From Gymnogyps californianus (lineage: Eukaryota; Chordata; Aves; Accipitriformes; Cathartidae), in NCBI RefSeq assembly GCF_018139145.2, contig NC_059473.1, positions 2,480,001 to 2,544,000 on the forward strand: 64,000 nt of DNA. The letters run 5' to 3'. Positions 22,223 through 36,815 of this stretch are shown in pieces. The notes under the pieces are model-generated. The model was not told the origin of the DNA. It was given only the letters and a program-made list of their open reading frames with translations, and did no database searches. A program made the position numbers and the translations under genes. Each line of letters opens with the position of its first letter. Position 1 is the first letter of the stretch.

Positions 22223-24368
22223 CTTTGTCTCTTCTTGTGATAAGGGTCATTAAAACATACCCTTCAGGTGCAAGCAGGTAGTCTACAAAAGACTGTTGTG
22301 GCGTGTGTCAGAAGCAGTTTCCATAAAGAAGTGACTTTAAGGGCTTATGTGTGGACAGTTGTACCTGTGGATGTTGTTGTCTTTGGATGCCAACTATTCG
22401 TATGATTTGAACAAAAGCACGTGGTGATGTCATGACTTGCCTAATATTAGGAGGCCTTTGCGGTTGTATGTAAAGTACATATTTTTACAGATTGCTTACC
22501 GCAATTATTATCATCCTCCTTACATATGTTTGTTGTGGCAATACACAAGGACAAATCAGAGCTGAATCCCTTTGTCCCTGGTGCTAGGTGAACACTAATC
22601 GGTAGAAAGCTCCTTTCCTGAGGGGCTTCAGCCTAAGCAGTCAGGGCACACGGAAAGCAGAAAAGGAAGGGAAGGAGAGAGAACACAATACGGACAGTGA
22701 ACAATGTGTTACCAAAAATGTCCAGTCAAAGCTGATGTTTTTAATTATATAAGTTGTTGTTATCTCAGCATTAATCTGTATTTTTTGCAAGTGATGCAGT
22801 GCAAAGCATTTTCCCATTGTGTTATAGTGCTGCATTAGCATAGCGATACTATGATAGAGTATGATTCTATGGCTTCCTATTCTCTTCCGTCGTTTGCTGA
22901 GCAACATTTACATTTATGTATTTCCTTTTGCTGTGAACATCTTTGATTAAATGTACTATATGCTGGATTGTATGTCTAGTCACAAAAGCGCTTCAGGCCA
23001 TGTCTCTTCCAGAAAGAGCCTTGCCAGTTGTTTAACTGTGAGCGAGTATAACATCTGACAAGACCTACTTTTAAAGATGTATTGTGTGAGAGAAATGAAA
23101 CATCTCCAGGTAGATAGCTATTTCAGAGATGGTGAGCAAAAGCAATAGCGCTTTATTTTCCCCCTCCACATGCACCGCAGCTGCAATAAGCCGGAGCACC
23201 TGTTCTTTGCATACTCCTGCTGGTTTGTGCTGTTTGTATCTGCTGCCAGTGGGGTCCCAGGGGAGATACAGGAGCTTTTTAATGGAACAAGAAAAGCTGG
23301 GAGTGCATAAGATGTGCACTTTCACAGCAGTTCTCTCTCTCTTCTTAAAAAGACCACAGTTATGAGGTCAAATCGCATTCTTTTGATGTAATTAATAAAA
23401 CTGCATGAGAATTAGTTACACTTCAGCATGCCAGACTCCATTTGTGAGAAAGGAGAGCTTTTCTAGTTAAGCTACTATACTTTGTGAGTATCACATTATT
23501 CAATTTGTAAAAAATTGTGTTAGCATTTTGAAGCATTTAAACCAGGGTAGCAGTCACTCTGGGATATCTAGTATTTTGTGGATATTTAGTAAGTGGCATT
23601 TACTTTAATAAGCTAACATTTATATTCCATCAGGATTACTAGAAGGCGTGTATGAAGTGCTGTTCATTTTCCTCTCTTGGCAGACCAAAGACTTTAATTT
23701 AAAATAGTTATTTAAAACAGTGGCTTGTGTTGGTAAAAAGGATGACACACAAAACACAGAATATTTTTATTCCATGTTGTATCTCAGGTGATGCAAATAC
23801 AATTGCATCTAACATTATGTCTGAACTAACTAAAAATTGGTAAATAGATGCGATTTTAAAAACAGCTTATTCTCTCCTTCATTACGTGAGAAAACTTTCT
23901 ATACTGCTGTTGCTCCGTAACGTCTTACAAACTTATTGGCTCAAATGATTGGTTTGACACAGTCAATTTTGGTTTAATATAGAGTGAGTCAGCCTACAAA
24001 TATAAGGTTAAAGCACATAATTTCTAATGAAAGTCTAGACTATTGGAAAACTATAAGTTCATAGCAAAACAAAGCAAACAACTGCATCAAAATGGTAGTA
24101 CGTTATAGAGATGCTAGGATAGTTATGGGGTAGAAGCACCCCATTTATATGTTTTCAGTGTCATAAAATGTAATCAAGTGATTAAAATTAGAAGGGAGAC
24201 AGATGAAATAGAACTCTTAATAACAGCTAAACAGATCTGTGTTGTAACTAGGGGTATGAAAGTAGCCCTATAGACTATCACCCTAATGGACTCTTTCTTC
24301 AACAGTGACCTATTCTTAAATTGCCTTGCCATTTAAGGCAACCTAAAGAAACCTTTCTTTCTTTGTAG

Positions 24369-24456
24369 GCCTGACAGCGTATGATCTTCATGCTGGCCAG
24401 AAATCCATGAACCCTAACATGGGTGTCTTTACAATAACAGCAACACAAGAGCAAAG
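24369..24456 (+). other. Candidate internal exon, product not recognised
   Basis: A good acceptor (pyrimidine-rich CTTTCTTTCTTTGTAG ending at 24368) precedes 88 bases that stay open in one frame and end at a GT (24457-24458). The donor GTAGTT is weak at positions +4 and +5. Read in the open frame the peptide starts LTAYDLHAGQKS and ends ITATQEQ; the exon would begin with two bases of a split codon and end in phase 2. The composition looks more protein-like than most frames here, but a run of 29 codons is common by chance and I cannot name a family. It lies on the strand opposite the microRNAs, so if real it belongs to a different transcript. Confidence 0.22.
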
Positions 24457-25125
24457 GTAGTTTCGGACTTTACATTCTCTCCTCTACCCTGGGGTGCAAA
24501 AGGCAGCGAAGCATGCCTGTAATTTTGCAGTGGAGGGGAGTGTTACTGGGAAGCTCTCATATCCTGCTAAGCCCTAGGCTGTCAGTGTTGAATCTTTTAA
24601 TTTCTTAGGGGTTGTGGACTGAGGAAGGTCCGCACAATAATCACTGTATGTGTCATGTTTCCTTGAAGGACAGTGCAGTTTGCAGCACAGATTCCAATAG
24701 GTGCCAGTGTATTTTTTTGCATCCGTCTTTTTTTCCCCACCTTCATAAAAAAGGATGGTGAAGGAGATGATGACAATGGAAAAACTGTGGATCAGGGCAG
24801 CTTCCTGGTACCTGAGTTGTAGAAGAATAGGGCTGGAAAGCACCAGGATTTCTGCTGAAATGCTTGTAAAACCCTGAGGAGCTGCTGAGGGGTAGGATTT
24901 CACTTCATGTCACTTTGTGCTCTTCGTGTGTCTTTAGAGGATGTCAGTTGATTTCATGAGAAATACTGCTTTAACATTGGTTTGAATTATGTTACTGTTG
25001 CCAGATCTCCTTCCCCATGTTGGACAGACCCATTTAGTGGTTATTATTTATTACTATTATATTAGAATTGTGGAAGTCGCTTAGGCTTCTTTAAATTTTA
25101 AATACTCTAGGAAAAACTAACTAAG

Positions 25126-25192
25126 TCCTGATCCCATAGCCATTAATTTTAGTGGCATAACTGCCATTGATTGAGTGAGCCTTGAGGCCTCA
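25126..25192. repeat. Degraded old interspersed repeat
   Basis: It reads 'TCCTGATCCCATAGCCATTA', then 'TTTTAGTGGCATAACTGCCA', then 'TTGATTGAGTGAGCC'. This is the same phrase family as the other remnants, with a GATCC block followed by two CCATT(G)A blocks. Family name not assigned. Confidence 0.45.
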
Positions 25193-28100
25193 TGCTATAT
25201 ATATATCAAGTGATGTTTTTAGAAGACACAAAGTGAAAATATCTTTTCTGGAAAAATACGCTAATGTGTCTTTCTCTTTTTAAAGCTAATATCACACCTC
25301 AAAGTTGACTTGGAAACTAGTTGAGTCAATTTTTGTTTAAACATTGAAACAAGTTTAAAAAATCCTTTTAGATTGCAGCCTGCATAAATCCCAACAGATA
25401 TTTCTGAAGTGCACTAGGAAAGGAGAGTTTATCTTCATTTGTAAAATCATTTAATGAGTAGTTAACAGAACCTTAAAATTTGCTGTCAGAGTAAAATATG
25501 TTTTCATGGCATTTATAAAGCACATAAAATAGATGTTTTTCATGTAGTATCTTCTTGTGTTATAGGTATCACTTAGTCCATCGTGCTTTATGGGATTATG
25601 CACTTTCTCTACATTTTTCATGCCAGATGACATAAGATTGCTGTTAGAGGTATGGGGTAATTAAATTTACATACGACTGGGGGAATTTACACTGATATTT
25701 GACTTTCAGTCTTATGCAAATTAGTGGCATCCAATTTGGCAGAAGTAAAATTACTGACCTTTCAAATGTTCATTTGCCTTCAAGTGTCCAGTGGGATCAA
25801 TACAGGCATTGCTGTCTATATTTTATACCACTGCATAATGCTTTGGAATACTTTGAGTTCCTCAGTTCCTTCCTACGGATACTGGTAGATATTTTTCACT
25901 GCATATCAGGAGTTACTGATTTCTGATAGACTTTTACGTTTTTTCATGCTTTGTCTTCCATGAGTTGCTTAGTCCTCTTTAGGAAAAGTCTCTCTTTTAC
26001 TCAAAAAGTCCTTAATTAAATAATGGTGAGATAATTTTCTTTGCATATAACTTCTAATCTTGTAATCTTCTCTGGAAGGGTCTAAAAAATCAAATAGTTT
26101 TGAGAAGAGACTTCTTCAGGTAGTCTCCTTCCAACAGCCTGAAATTCTCCTTAACATTTTTCTAAAAATAAACTGAGAATAGGAGCCCATTCTACTTCAT
26201 TGGTAAATAAGAGCTAGTTTTTGGACTGCAGTCATTCAATACACAGTTTCAAGTGACATACTTGGCACTTACACACTCCCTATTGGAATTTTAGAAATAA
26301 GATGGAAAGGAAATTTTAACAATTTGAAAAAAATATTAATCATCTCATCTAAAGGTAGTCATAAAATTGGATGAGTGTAGTTTTCATAACAAAGTATGGT
26401 TCATATGACATTTATTGTAGTCCAACTAATATCATATTGGATGGGGTGGACTAGAGAAAATAGTATCTTCTAAACGATTCTGTAAGTCCCTCTTTCATAT
26501 CTGCTATTTTGACCTGATGAACCTTTTATTCAAATTTAGTCAATCTTGAGTGTCAATTGTACATTTTCAATTCCGAACTTGCATTTTATTGAGTTGAATG
26601 TCAGTATGGACAGAAAGGCATGTTTTTCCCAATAGGAGGAGGACTAATTTCTGAAGTAGCTATAGTTACAAAATGCTGTTTTCAGCAGACAGAAATGCTG
26701 AACGTAATGATCACACCATTATCTGCTTCAGAAAGATGAAAAAAGGATCTCCCTTCTCTTAGACAAACATGTATCTGGCAAGGATGCTTATTTCTATATC
26801 TGACCTTCCACAAACACTAATGCATTCTGTGGGGCAGACTTCAGGCTAATACAAATTGCCCCAGTTCCATAACAACAGCTTTGGCAGTACAGACCAGCTG
26901 AATATCTGCTTCAACATACTCAGTCTTCATCTAATGTACTGATTTCTTACAATTCTCTTAACTCAAATAAGGCTGTATGTTTTTGGCAGTTACTGTATAA
27001 TAAAAGCCCATGCATTAAGAACAAGGTTGAAAAGAGAAAATCTGCAGAGAAAGAGTGTGCCCTGTCCAGCACTTGACTAACACATTAGATTAGAAATAGT
27101 AGTAAGACTGCTCTTACCTGTCTTTTATAAACTCACTGTTTTTCCCTGTGTTAATAGAGCTAAATCCTTTCAAAACTTTTTGTTTGAATAATCTCTGATG
27201 CCCAGTTTTACTTCTGTGAATCTGTGGACGTTAATTTACTATTAACAGCAATGTTACCTGCTAGAACACATGATGTGCCAGAGCAAAATAATAGGAGCAA
27301 GTTATTAACACTTCAAGGTTGACCCACCCTTTATCCCAGAATTCATTCTGTATGTCTTCTTATTGATCTGACTCATGCAGCTTTTTGTCACCTGGGAATT
27401 AACAATTCAATGTTTTATTTGACCATTTATCTCTTTAGCAAAATTGTTGCAATCTCTTTGACCTTTTAAAATGTTTATGACAAGGTGTTTGCAGTTAATT
27501 GTGCTCATAAAAGAGTAAAGCTCAGATCAGGTCTAATATGTGCAAGGAGCCAAACAAGACTTCCTTACAAAAACATTCTAAGCAATAATGTGAGTATTTC
27601 ATTTATTTGCAATATAATTAAAAGAAATAAAAATTTCCCGTACCAGGAGGACTGGTACTAGGGACAGCAACTCGTCCTAAGACCACAAAAATGACACCGC
27701 TATATTCTCAGTTCCTACTTCTTTTGTGGGGGGAAGCGTCAACTGAGGGTAGAAATTATCTAAAAACAGAATTGCATATTAAAACTGCAATTTATAAGTA
27801 GGCGCACTTATGTTTCTTGTCATTTGCTATTGATGCCTGCTGGGGGAAAACCCATGTCTGCATTACCTAAGCAGTAATTTTGCTATTGCTGTGTGCCGTT
27901 TAAGTCTGTATAATGGAGAGAGCATGGTTTATCGGGCTGAGATTGACAGGTCAAGCCTGTCAAGTTTGTTACTTCTGACTATGTCTTCCCACAATCACCA
28001 TCACAAGGTGTCCTAATCCTCTGTCCAGCTGCTCTGTCCTGTACTGCCAAGCCATGTCCTCAGCTACCACACAACTCCAACACCTTCCACTCACACTCTC

Positions 28101-31100
28101 GCTCAGTTTTCTGCGGGCACCTTGTTCCTGCCCATGGCTGTGGACAGAGATGATGGTCCCTGGATTCTTTCTTGTGTGCAAAAGGGCATGTTCCAGGTAG
28201 GAAAGATGATTGTAAGGCTTTATCCCAGGGCTGCAAATACATGATGGTAGAGGGAACAGCACTGACCACACAGAGACAGGGCTACAGCTAGAGCAGTCTC
28301 TGTGCAGTGCTGCAGATTTTGCAGCCTGGGGATACTATTATCATTGCATCTCCTAGGGCTGTCTGTGTTGCACGGAGGTCAGCGCGGCCTCTGTCTCAAC
28401 CCATACTCAGCCCCTAGAAGAGCCCATCTCACTCTGTTTGGCAGCACCGCTTATGATCTCATTTTAGGCACCCCAATAAATTGCGAATCTGGTATAAATC
28501 TGCATCCTGCCAGTAGAATTAATGAGGTCACGCTGATTTTCTCAGCTGCTGCACTGGTTTATGCCTGCTACCTTGTGTGTCTGAATATGGCAATCTGGAA
28601 ATGACTGCACTCACAAAGCATTAAAATTATGTCGTAAGATACTGTGAAAAAAGTGAGTTCAGTGGCACAGCTATGTGAAATTTCATGAGACAGGACAAAA
28701 AACTCACTGATACCGATACTGTGAAAATAAAACCAGTCGCTCAAGAATCCCTGAATTATTTTCTTAACTGGTAAAATGTTTTTGTGCGTGTTCACGAGTG
28801 ACTAACTCTAAAAGTCTATTTTTGCCATGTATGTACTACTGCTCTCATGTTATCAGAGTAAAATGCAGTTTTGCGATTTTCCAGCTGTGCATTTCCCACA
28901 GCTAACCGAGCACATGTTCAGTGTACTTTCCTGTAATTTTCAAGGCCTCACTTTAAATGATAAGGCCTGAGGTGCTTGGCTTATTCACATCTGCTGCTTT
29001 CCTGGAGGTCAATCAAACAGTTCTGCATTCAAGAAGTAATGGGGTCTTACAAAGGAAAACAATTATTTCACTTGAAATCTATTGATCTGGTTTCTGTGGT
29101 TCATGTGGTGTTTTGGGTGCAGAACAGTTGCTTGAAACAATTTGAGATCAATTCAAGTGTAACTGAATCAATAGATAACCGTAACTGAAATGCGCTACTC
29201 TTGTTTTTTATAAGAATATATTTTTTGCTACCAATAGTAATATGAGAATGCTAAGAGTGATCAAAACAGAAGGTCGGAATTAGAAGCTCTTATGTATTAG
29301 TGACAAATACTACTCCTAGCATCAAGTTTCAGTCTAAAGGAAAGCTGAGACATGAATAGCATTATGAAAACAGTGATTTGTTATTTTTAAAAGCGTTTTT
29401 ATAAAAGCTTTCCAAAGAGTTGGGCTCATTTCTTTTCCGTTCTGAGTATCAAATCTTCCAAAGCTAAATTTGCCAGATTTATGATATTGTACAGAACGTT
29501 GCTATCTTTAAATAATTTTGCTTCAAGAGGGCAAAATTTGCATTTTTTAATTACATTACTTTCACAATAAGTGCTGGTGCTAGAAATTTGTGATTTTATA
29601 ACCACGTCTCCTTTCTATATTGCCAACAGAGTTTGTTTTTATTTTACTTGTTTTTGTGTTTGCTCCAGTTCTCTTTTCTGTTGAGAGTTTATTCAGGCAG
29701 AAAATTTCTGACCATTCAAAAGAAGTTTGAAAACAATGGATGAGGAAGGGCAATTGGGGTATCAGAAGATGTATTTTGACATTAACTCTTTGTCTGCTGC
29801 CAGAGTACTAGCTGACAACAAAACGAATGGAGCAGGGGAAGCTTTTGTTAAAGCAGTTATTAAACATTCCACATAATCATTTAGTCCTGCACTTAGAAAA
29901 ATATTGTTTTGAAAATCTTTCCTGTAAAATGCTGAATGCTGATGGAAGTCTGGTGGACACTAAAACAGGCAAGTTTGTTTTCAGCTCTGTAGAATGTTTC
30001 TTCAAATTAACTTATTCTGGAGGGATAAGAACTCTTTAGGATCTACAGGATGAAGATCATAACTGATTTTCTGAATCCTCCATTTCTGTGGGCAAGGACA
30101 GCAACCATAGGAAAGTAATGCATGGTTAGTAATGAATAAAAAGTGACAGGCAAAAAGTTTAAAAGTCTTTTTATCCTTTTCTGAAATTCATTTCAGTTGA
30201 GAAAAAGTAGTGTTTTTGCATCTTGCTAGTTTGCTTTCCTAAAAAAATTATTTGACAGATGATTGGTAGTGGATATGGGGAGAAATCTGCTCCATTACAA
30301 ATATACACTACAATAGATTTTCACAAAAGACCGTTAAAATTTTAGTGCTGTTTAAGCAAGCTTTTGAATGCACAATTGCACCTGGAAAGGACATTTTGGA
30401 TAGGCATGTGGTGTTGAACTGTTCAGATAACCTGCTCATTTTGCATGCAGAAATGCCTTTTGTATGCAGAAATATAGACACCTACACGCATAAAACATTG
30501 CACGCAGAGATGAGATTGATTTAGTCCTGTGAATCTTAGTAGTGTGAACTGCCTTAAGCAAATTCAGGGAAGTGCTTCAGATACTCTATTATGAATTTAG
30601 CTAGTCATTAGGTCTTGCCTAAACTTACCGATTTCAGCAAAATATTCTAATGACAATAGCGGCAAGAAGAAAAACTAACATAATACTTATTTTAGTGCCT
30701 TTTGGATCATCAGTATGGACCGGTGACTGTCTGGTTATACAGAGAATTTTATATTTTTAAAGACAGATTTTCCACTCTATATTTAATAATATTTGTTATT
30801 AGACCCAGATTGCCTGACCTAGCTCAGCTGTATGGTAGTGAGAGGTGTTGCAGAAATGGGTGAGAGACGAGCAGCAAGTAGTGATGAGCTGGTAGTAGAA
30901 GGGGAGACAGAGAGGGCAGGAAAAGAAGGGCAAATAGAGTAAGAAGACAAGAAAAATACACTAAACCTTTAAAAAGTGCTGCAAGGCATAATTAACACAG
31001 AGACAAAAAGACTTGGGAAAAGAGAGTCGGTAGACATAGTAGTGACTGTCAACAGAGCCACTCCCAGAACCAGTGGCTCAGAATGCATTGCAGATACTCA

Positions 31101-31727
31101 AATGCTGCATAAATATACATTTTCACTTTGCCTAGCTGTCCAGGTTAATCAACACAGTTTATGCAGTGGATACCTAAGAGTACTGGGCTGCGATGTTGGG
31201 TAGACAAACAAAATTAGCCCCAGAGTCTAGTGCTACTGTTGGTCATCCAAACTTCTGCCATTCTTGTTTCTCTGGTGCATTAGGACTTGGTTTGACTTCA
31301 TTGCTGTTACCCGGTTCACTGGTGTAAGACAGTGCAGAGCCAGCGACAGGGTCCTTAATATAATGTCTGCTATGGAAGTGAAGTGGTCATGGAAAAGGTC
31401 CCCAAGTACTGGGTTCAAAAAAGGATGGTACGAATTGTTTAATCCACAAGGGCTACCTTATAGGAAGAAACTCTGGCGTAGAAAGTCCTTGAACCACAAA
31501 TTGCTGGAGGCTGCACTATGTCTTTGCCATATCATTATCCTTTCCTGGTGGCATCTGCTATGTGCACTGCCAGAGACAGGACTCCAGGTTTAGTCTAACT
31601 GGTTTGGCTATGCTTACGTGTTGCAGCCCCCAGGAGAGACTACAGGTATTGGGCAGCGGCCAGTAAAGGCTTCCTACTGTTGTAACCTGAAATTAGGTGC
31701 AGGAGCTGTAAGAGTGCACAATCTGGT

Positions 31728-31781
31728 AACTACTACTGATAGTAGTTGTACTGTGCCTGGGTTGCATCGGATGATGCAACC
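31728..31781. repeat. Two adjacent perfect small inverted repeats
   Basis: AACTACTA (31728-31735) and TAGTAGTT (31740-31747) flank a 4-base spacer. Twelve bases further on, GGTTGCATC (31760-31768) and GATGCAACC (31773-31781) flank another 4-base spacer. Both pairs are perfect. Their function is unknown. Confidence 0.8.
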
Positions 31782-34010
31782 TGCATGAGATTGAAAGAAG
31801 TTTTTATAGTGCAATAAAATGTACAAAGAGATTAAAATTTTGTTTGTTGATCTTAAAATTGGAAATCTAAAATTAAGCACAGCATTTCTGCTGCACTGGA
31901 TGAAGACGGAGGTAAACAATATTTATGACTTGTTGCTCAAATTATTGTTGCTAAAGAAAATCACCCTGTACAAGCTGTTAGTGCTGTCTTTTCCAGAAAG
32001 ATTAGTGGTATATCAATCTTGGGTCTTCAGGCTGAGCTCAAAAAAGTAGGCAAAACCTACCTTTTTTCAAAACCAGATAGCGCTCAAGGCTGCTGTCACT
32101 TTTTCAACATTGCTTACTGGCCAGCTCCAGAGATGATCTGTTAGAGTTTCTGCTGAATAGCTATTGTGATATTGAACAGCTGTGGACCTGGTAGGTCCAC
32201 GACTTTCAGAAACCTGCATTAGTCAGAAGAAATAACACATTCATCCATCTCCTCCTGCAATGGAAACCAACCCTCATCATCCTACACTTCATAATTTAAT
32301 TTCCCTCTGGATGTAACTTCCTCCAAATTTAGGGATAATCTTCGTCCATCTCTTACCTCTTGGTGTGTTCTGCTTGAATGACTCCATAGCTGCTGTAGTG
32401 CAGGATAGAGAGCAGAGATCTGCCGGGCAGAGTGGAGAGAAGAATTGTCCTCGTAAACACTGCCATGTGAGTGAGGACTGTGCCAAACTGTGTGGGCAGT
32501 TGTTATGTGCCTATCTCGTGTACAGACCTTCAGCGGTATCTGTAAGTATAACATTATGATCAGATCTTCCCAGTTAAGACTCCTGATCTGAGAAGTAATT
32601 TTGGAAAAGAAAATTGGAGTTAATATTCGACCTGGTTTTGTTTCCTTTCACCTTTCTTCATTTGAATGATTTCGAGTTTAATTGCAAAGTTAGAATGTGC
32701 TATCCTCAGAACAAAATTACTTTACTATGAGGTAAATAATGCTAAGGAGAAATGGTAATGTTGGTTGTTTTCATTTAACATACCAAGTGGAATATCACAA
32801 TTCATTTAGGTAATAGACTGCTACAAAGACTAATTAAAAACTGTGAAAGTCAAGAATCATAAGGAGTAGTGAATCTTCTAATTAGCTGGGTTTTAAAAGC
32901 TGACAGAAAATCAAGATGCTGAGGGTCACTGTGGAAGAAAGTACTTGTCACGGGTGAAAGGATAAATGGTATGCCGGGGTATGTGGTTTTTCTGCATGTG
33001 CTTTTTCTGGTGACATTCAAATAAACACGCAGATACCACAGTCCACTTGCTATCTGCCTTTATGGCATAAGGGGTTAAGTGGAAAAGATAGCTTATTAGA
33101 CTAACATTGATGTCTTTCTTCTTTACCTGTTGTAAGAGAGAGTTATCCGGTCTGTGACATTACAGCTCTCATGTTTGTGGGATAGACCTTGAAGGAATGA
33201 AGTGGGAGTGATGGAGGAGCAGTGTATCCTGTGGCTCCCTGTGTGTCAGGCAGGCATCCTAGACCTCTGTGATCTACACTCTGGTCAAATAAATGCCAGG
33301 AAAAGCCAAAGTCAGTCCTGAGAAAGTTCAGGAACAAACATCCTTTCAATTAGGCATAAGCTTGTGATAGTTAGAGATTGCAGTAGTCAGTCCAAGGCAG
33401 GTTATAAATATTTACTAGTCTTACTATGAAGTGGGAAATTATTAGTGAAGATTGGGTATTGCTGAGATAAAGTGAACTTGTCGGCTTGTTTTATTGGCAT
33501 GTTTTCTGGTTTTACCATTTGGAAAACCTATTTACCTTTCCTTTATGATACTTTGGGTGCCACAGTTTTTCTGTCAGCTCCAAGACAGGTTTCCTAGCTG
33601 TTTTTTTCCACTGTGCTAGCAGTGATCATCTGCAAATGTGTATGCAAATGGTTCTGTGTATTTCTGATTAAGAGCTGCAAGATCCAAAATGTGTCTTTTT
33701 CTTTGAGCACCATTAATCATGCTTTTTGAAAGCCCAGGTTGAAAGCATCAGCTCTACACTACAGTTGGAATATGCTTACCTTCGTATGACTAATACAACA
33801 GTACTTTTTATATAAAACATATTTAATACTTTAGAAGAAGTGTATTGCTATTGAGTGCGTGGTATGGAAGGTGATCAGAGACAGCTGATTCTAATATAAG
33901 AGTTATAGTGGTTCACTTCAGGCTTCTACCTGTACATGGCCAGTTGACATTTTGGGTCCAAGTTTGGAGAAGCAGTTTAAAGCTTTGCTTTTTAGTTTTC
34001 AGGAAGCCTG

Positions 34011-34033
34011 TTCTACACTATTCTACACTATTC
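34011..34033. repeat. 10-bp tandem repeat
   Basis: The unit TTCTACACTA occurs twice in a row followed by the first three bases of a third copy. Confidence 0.85.
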
Positions 34034-36815
34034 AAAATAAGGCATTATTCCTAATAACATTAGTTGATTATAGAATTTGTGACAGAGAAGTTAACACACC
34101 TGAGGGAACCAGTAGAAAAGAGAGTTTAAGAATAGTCGTGGAAATTACAAAGACCAGGGAGGCACTTGAAGACCAAAAAGCTAATGGACAGTCACACTCA
34201 TGGCTCACATTCTTTCAAGCTTTCAGCTGGTCATCCCCAGTCTTGAGAGATGCAGCTAGCGGCCAGCATAGGTCGTGTTTAGCAGCCTGCATCTGCAGCA
34301 TAGGAAGGGGACACCGTGTGGGAACTAGTGCTCACACACACATACACTTTGGTTAGTGTCCCAGTGGGACATCTTTCTTTCCTCCCTATGTTATAGAAAA
34401 AAAATAATTTTTTTTGCATCAATATTGTGGAAAATATTTTTCACACTTTTGCAAAGCGTTTTTAGCTTCAGAGGTCTCTGCTGTCTGAAGACTTGAAGAG
34501 CTTTACGCTTAAGGTGTCCCACCCTGGGAAATATTTGCACTCTGAGGTTGAGAGCAGGCATTATAGTAAAAGTGGGTGAAATGGATAAAACATCAGGAAA
34601 CAGCTTCAATATTTTGGGGTTTCCAATTGTTCTTTTCACCTAAACCCTATATAATTTTTGAGCTACATGAGCACAAACGTAGAGTGACAAAGGCAGGCTG
34701 TACTTTGGAGGGGAGTGCACGTTTTTGAAGATTAGGTGGTTTTCAGAGATGCTGTTTTTCAGTCTCTGCTCATTATAAAACAACAATAGACACCCAAGAG
34801 GAAGATTTCAAAGCAAACAAATGCCTATGCAGTCAGTCTTCTTCAAATCTGTGCCATTTTCAGTCATTGTTTGTAGATGCAAAGTGTATCCAAATAACCA
34901 TTTAGAAATCATTAGTGGTTGTGGTACCCTACCACAGATCTACTAAAGAAAAAGGCAGCTGAACTTTGTATTTTAGTAGCGGTTTTGCCATTTCTGTCTT
35001 TTAAATCTATAAAAATGCTCGTAGGTGTATCATATCACTGTGGCTTTTAATGATTCAATACCAACTCAGAAAGCCTGCATTTGGCTGTAAGAATGTTATC
35101 TGAATAAAATTGGATAGAATATGTTCTAAATTAATGATGAAAAAATAGGGAATAAATGTTCCTTGGCTCTCTGGCCTGCCAGTATCAGCACTTTGTGGCC
35201 CTTGTCATTGTTTATGAGTCCTAAGGAAGCAGGTTAATCCAGGACAGCTGTCTGAATTTGCTTGGGACTTCCCTGGATTTTTTAGTTCTAGCCCTGGATG
35301 TTTACATGTTCTCCTGAAAGCCCAAATTTTTCAAAACAGATGGGACAGCAGGACCTCTACTACTGCTGACACTTGTGGAGAAGTGCTCACGACTCCTGCG
35401 TCTGTCCTACTCTATCAACTCTTGTATGCTGGGTGGAAGGGAAAGGGATGGTGAACACTTATCGTAACTCGAGTGAGAGTGAAAATTTGGGAAATTCAGA
35501 ATGTATGGATCATAAATAGTTGAAAATTCCTAATTTCCTCACAGAAAAAAGACCTGCTGCTCCTTCCCAGACTGCAGGGAGGCTGGTAACTGATGGGAAT
35601 AGGAGTGACAGAAAAAAGGAAAGCATTTACATAGTAGAAATCTGGTGCTAGTGAAACGTGGCCTGTGTGCCTTTTTGCTGTCCAGGACTGACACACTTCC
35701 TAGCGTCACAATCAGAAAAAGATAAATGGAAATTCCCTTTCCAACAAATTTAACATCTTAATTAATTTAGTGAAGTGTAAGATTACAAACAGAGTTAAGA
35801 ACGAATTGTAACTATGTGGTTGCTATATAGAGTCATTTCATAACGGAATTAAGATTGAGTGCCTTTAAAAAACAGCTTTTCATAACATAGTATGTTTGGT
35901 TCTCTTATACATGTATGTTACAGATATAAGTTATATATGAAATTTTAACTCTTAGATTCCTGTGTTTGAAGCTCTTTCTCGGTGGTTAGTCCCTGTAACA
36001 CATTTATCCTTAATTTAATGATATTGTCTGTAATCCTGTTTAACGTGATTTCTATTTGGGAATTAATATTTGAACCTTTGAAGGTAGCAGTTGCTGTACC
36101 TGGGGAAGTGTGACTTCTGAGCAAAGAAAGACCTGCGCTTGTTAAAACTGGAGAGAAGGTTTGGAGGTCCTTTGGCTTACCACCAGCATGCTGTGTGTAG
36201 CACAGATGGTTAAACAGTGCTACAAGGCTAGAGTCTGATAATTCTGTTTTATGACCGTCTATTTGTCTACCACCTCTTTGATGTGAAAGTGGTATAGCAA
36301 GTATTCAATAATTTACATACTATACAATATAGCCAAATATAAATGATGCATTATTCTTCCATTTAGCCCCATTTGAATTGATTGATTACCAAATCTTCCA
36401 TTTATCATTTATCAGCATTGCGATTATTTATAACTTTTGCTGAGTTTACAAAGTAATGCATCAATCAAGAAGCTGAGTTGCACTTCCCTGATTTATAATG
36501 GATATTTTAATGATCAGTACCTGATCCTTTTATTGTTTATTTATTTAATTTTGTCAACATTGAGCTTGAAAAGAGTAGCCAGAAGATATGAGGCTAAAGC
36601 TAGGGCTGAGAAAGATGACACCTCCCTTTTTTTTCCTTGTTTTGCATTATTGACTTTTACTATTGTAATATTTACTTAAAAGTGTACCACAAAAAGGAAA
36701 AACAATGCTGTTAATTTTAGTAATGAGATCAGTGGTGCCCAGGAAGCCACTGGGGACATTTAGATCCCTGGGACAGATAAGCATGCCACCACAGGAGGAA
36801 AAGATGGGATTGGGG

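Larger units (their letters stand above)
14016..24368. other. Noncoding flank upstream of the microRNA cluster
   Basis: On the minus strand this lies 5' of miR-216b, so the primary transcript's promoter and first exon(s) may be here or further right. I recognise no gene. Points of interest have separate entries: a GAAT microsatellite (15585-15600), a CTCF-like site (16072), a C-run/G-run foldback with a tandem duplication (19082-19143), and CpG clusters at 20329-20398 and 22167-22222. Long stretches, such as 16.4-17.9 kb, show nothing beyond AT-rich DNA. Confidence 0.55.

Noticed and set aside
22861..22871. ATGATTCTATGG, like the 3' octamer repeat of avian CR1 elements.
   Set aside because: Only one octamer is present and no CR1 3' sequence precedes it, so chance is more likely.
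33952..34356. 134-codon plus-strand frame.
   Set aside because: It starts at a non-ATG codon, includes a tandem 10-bp repeat, and resembles no known protein.
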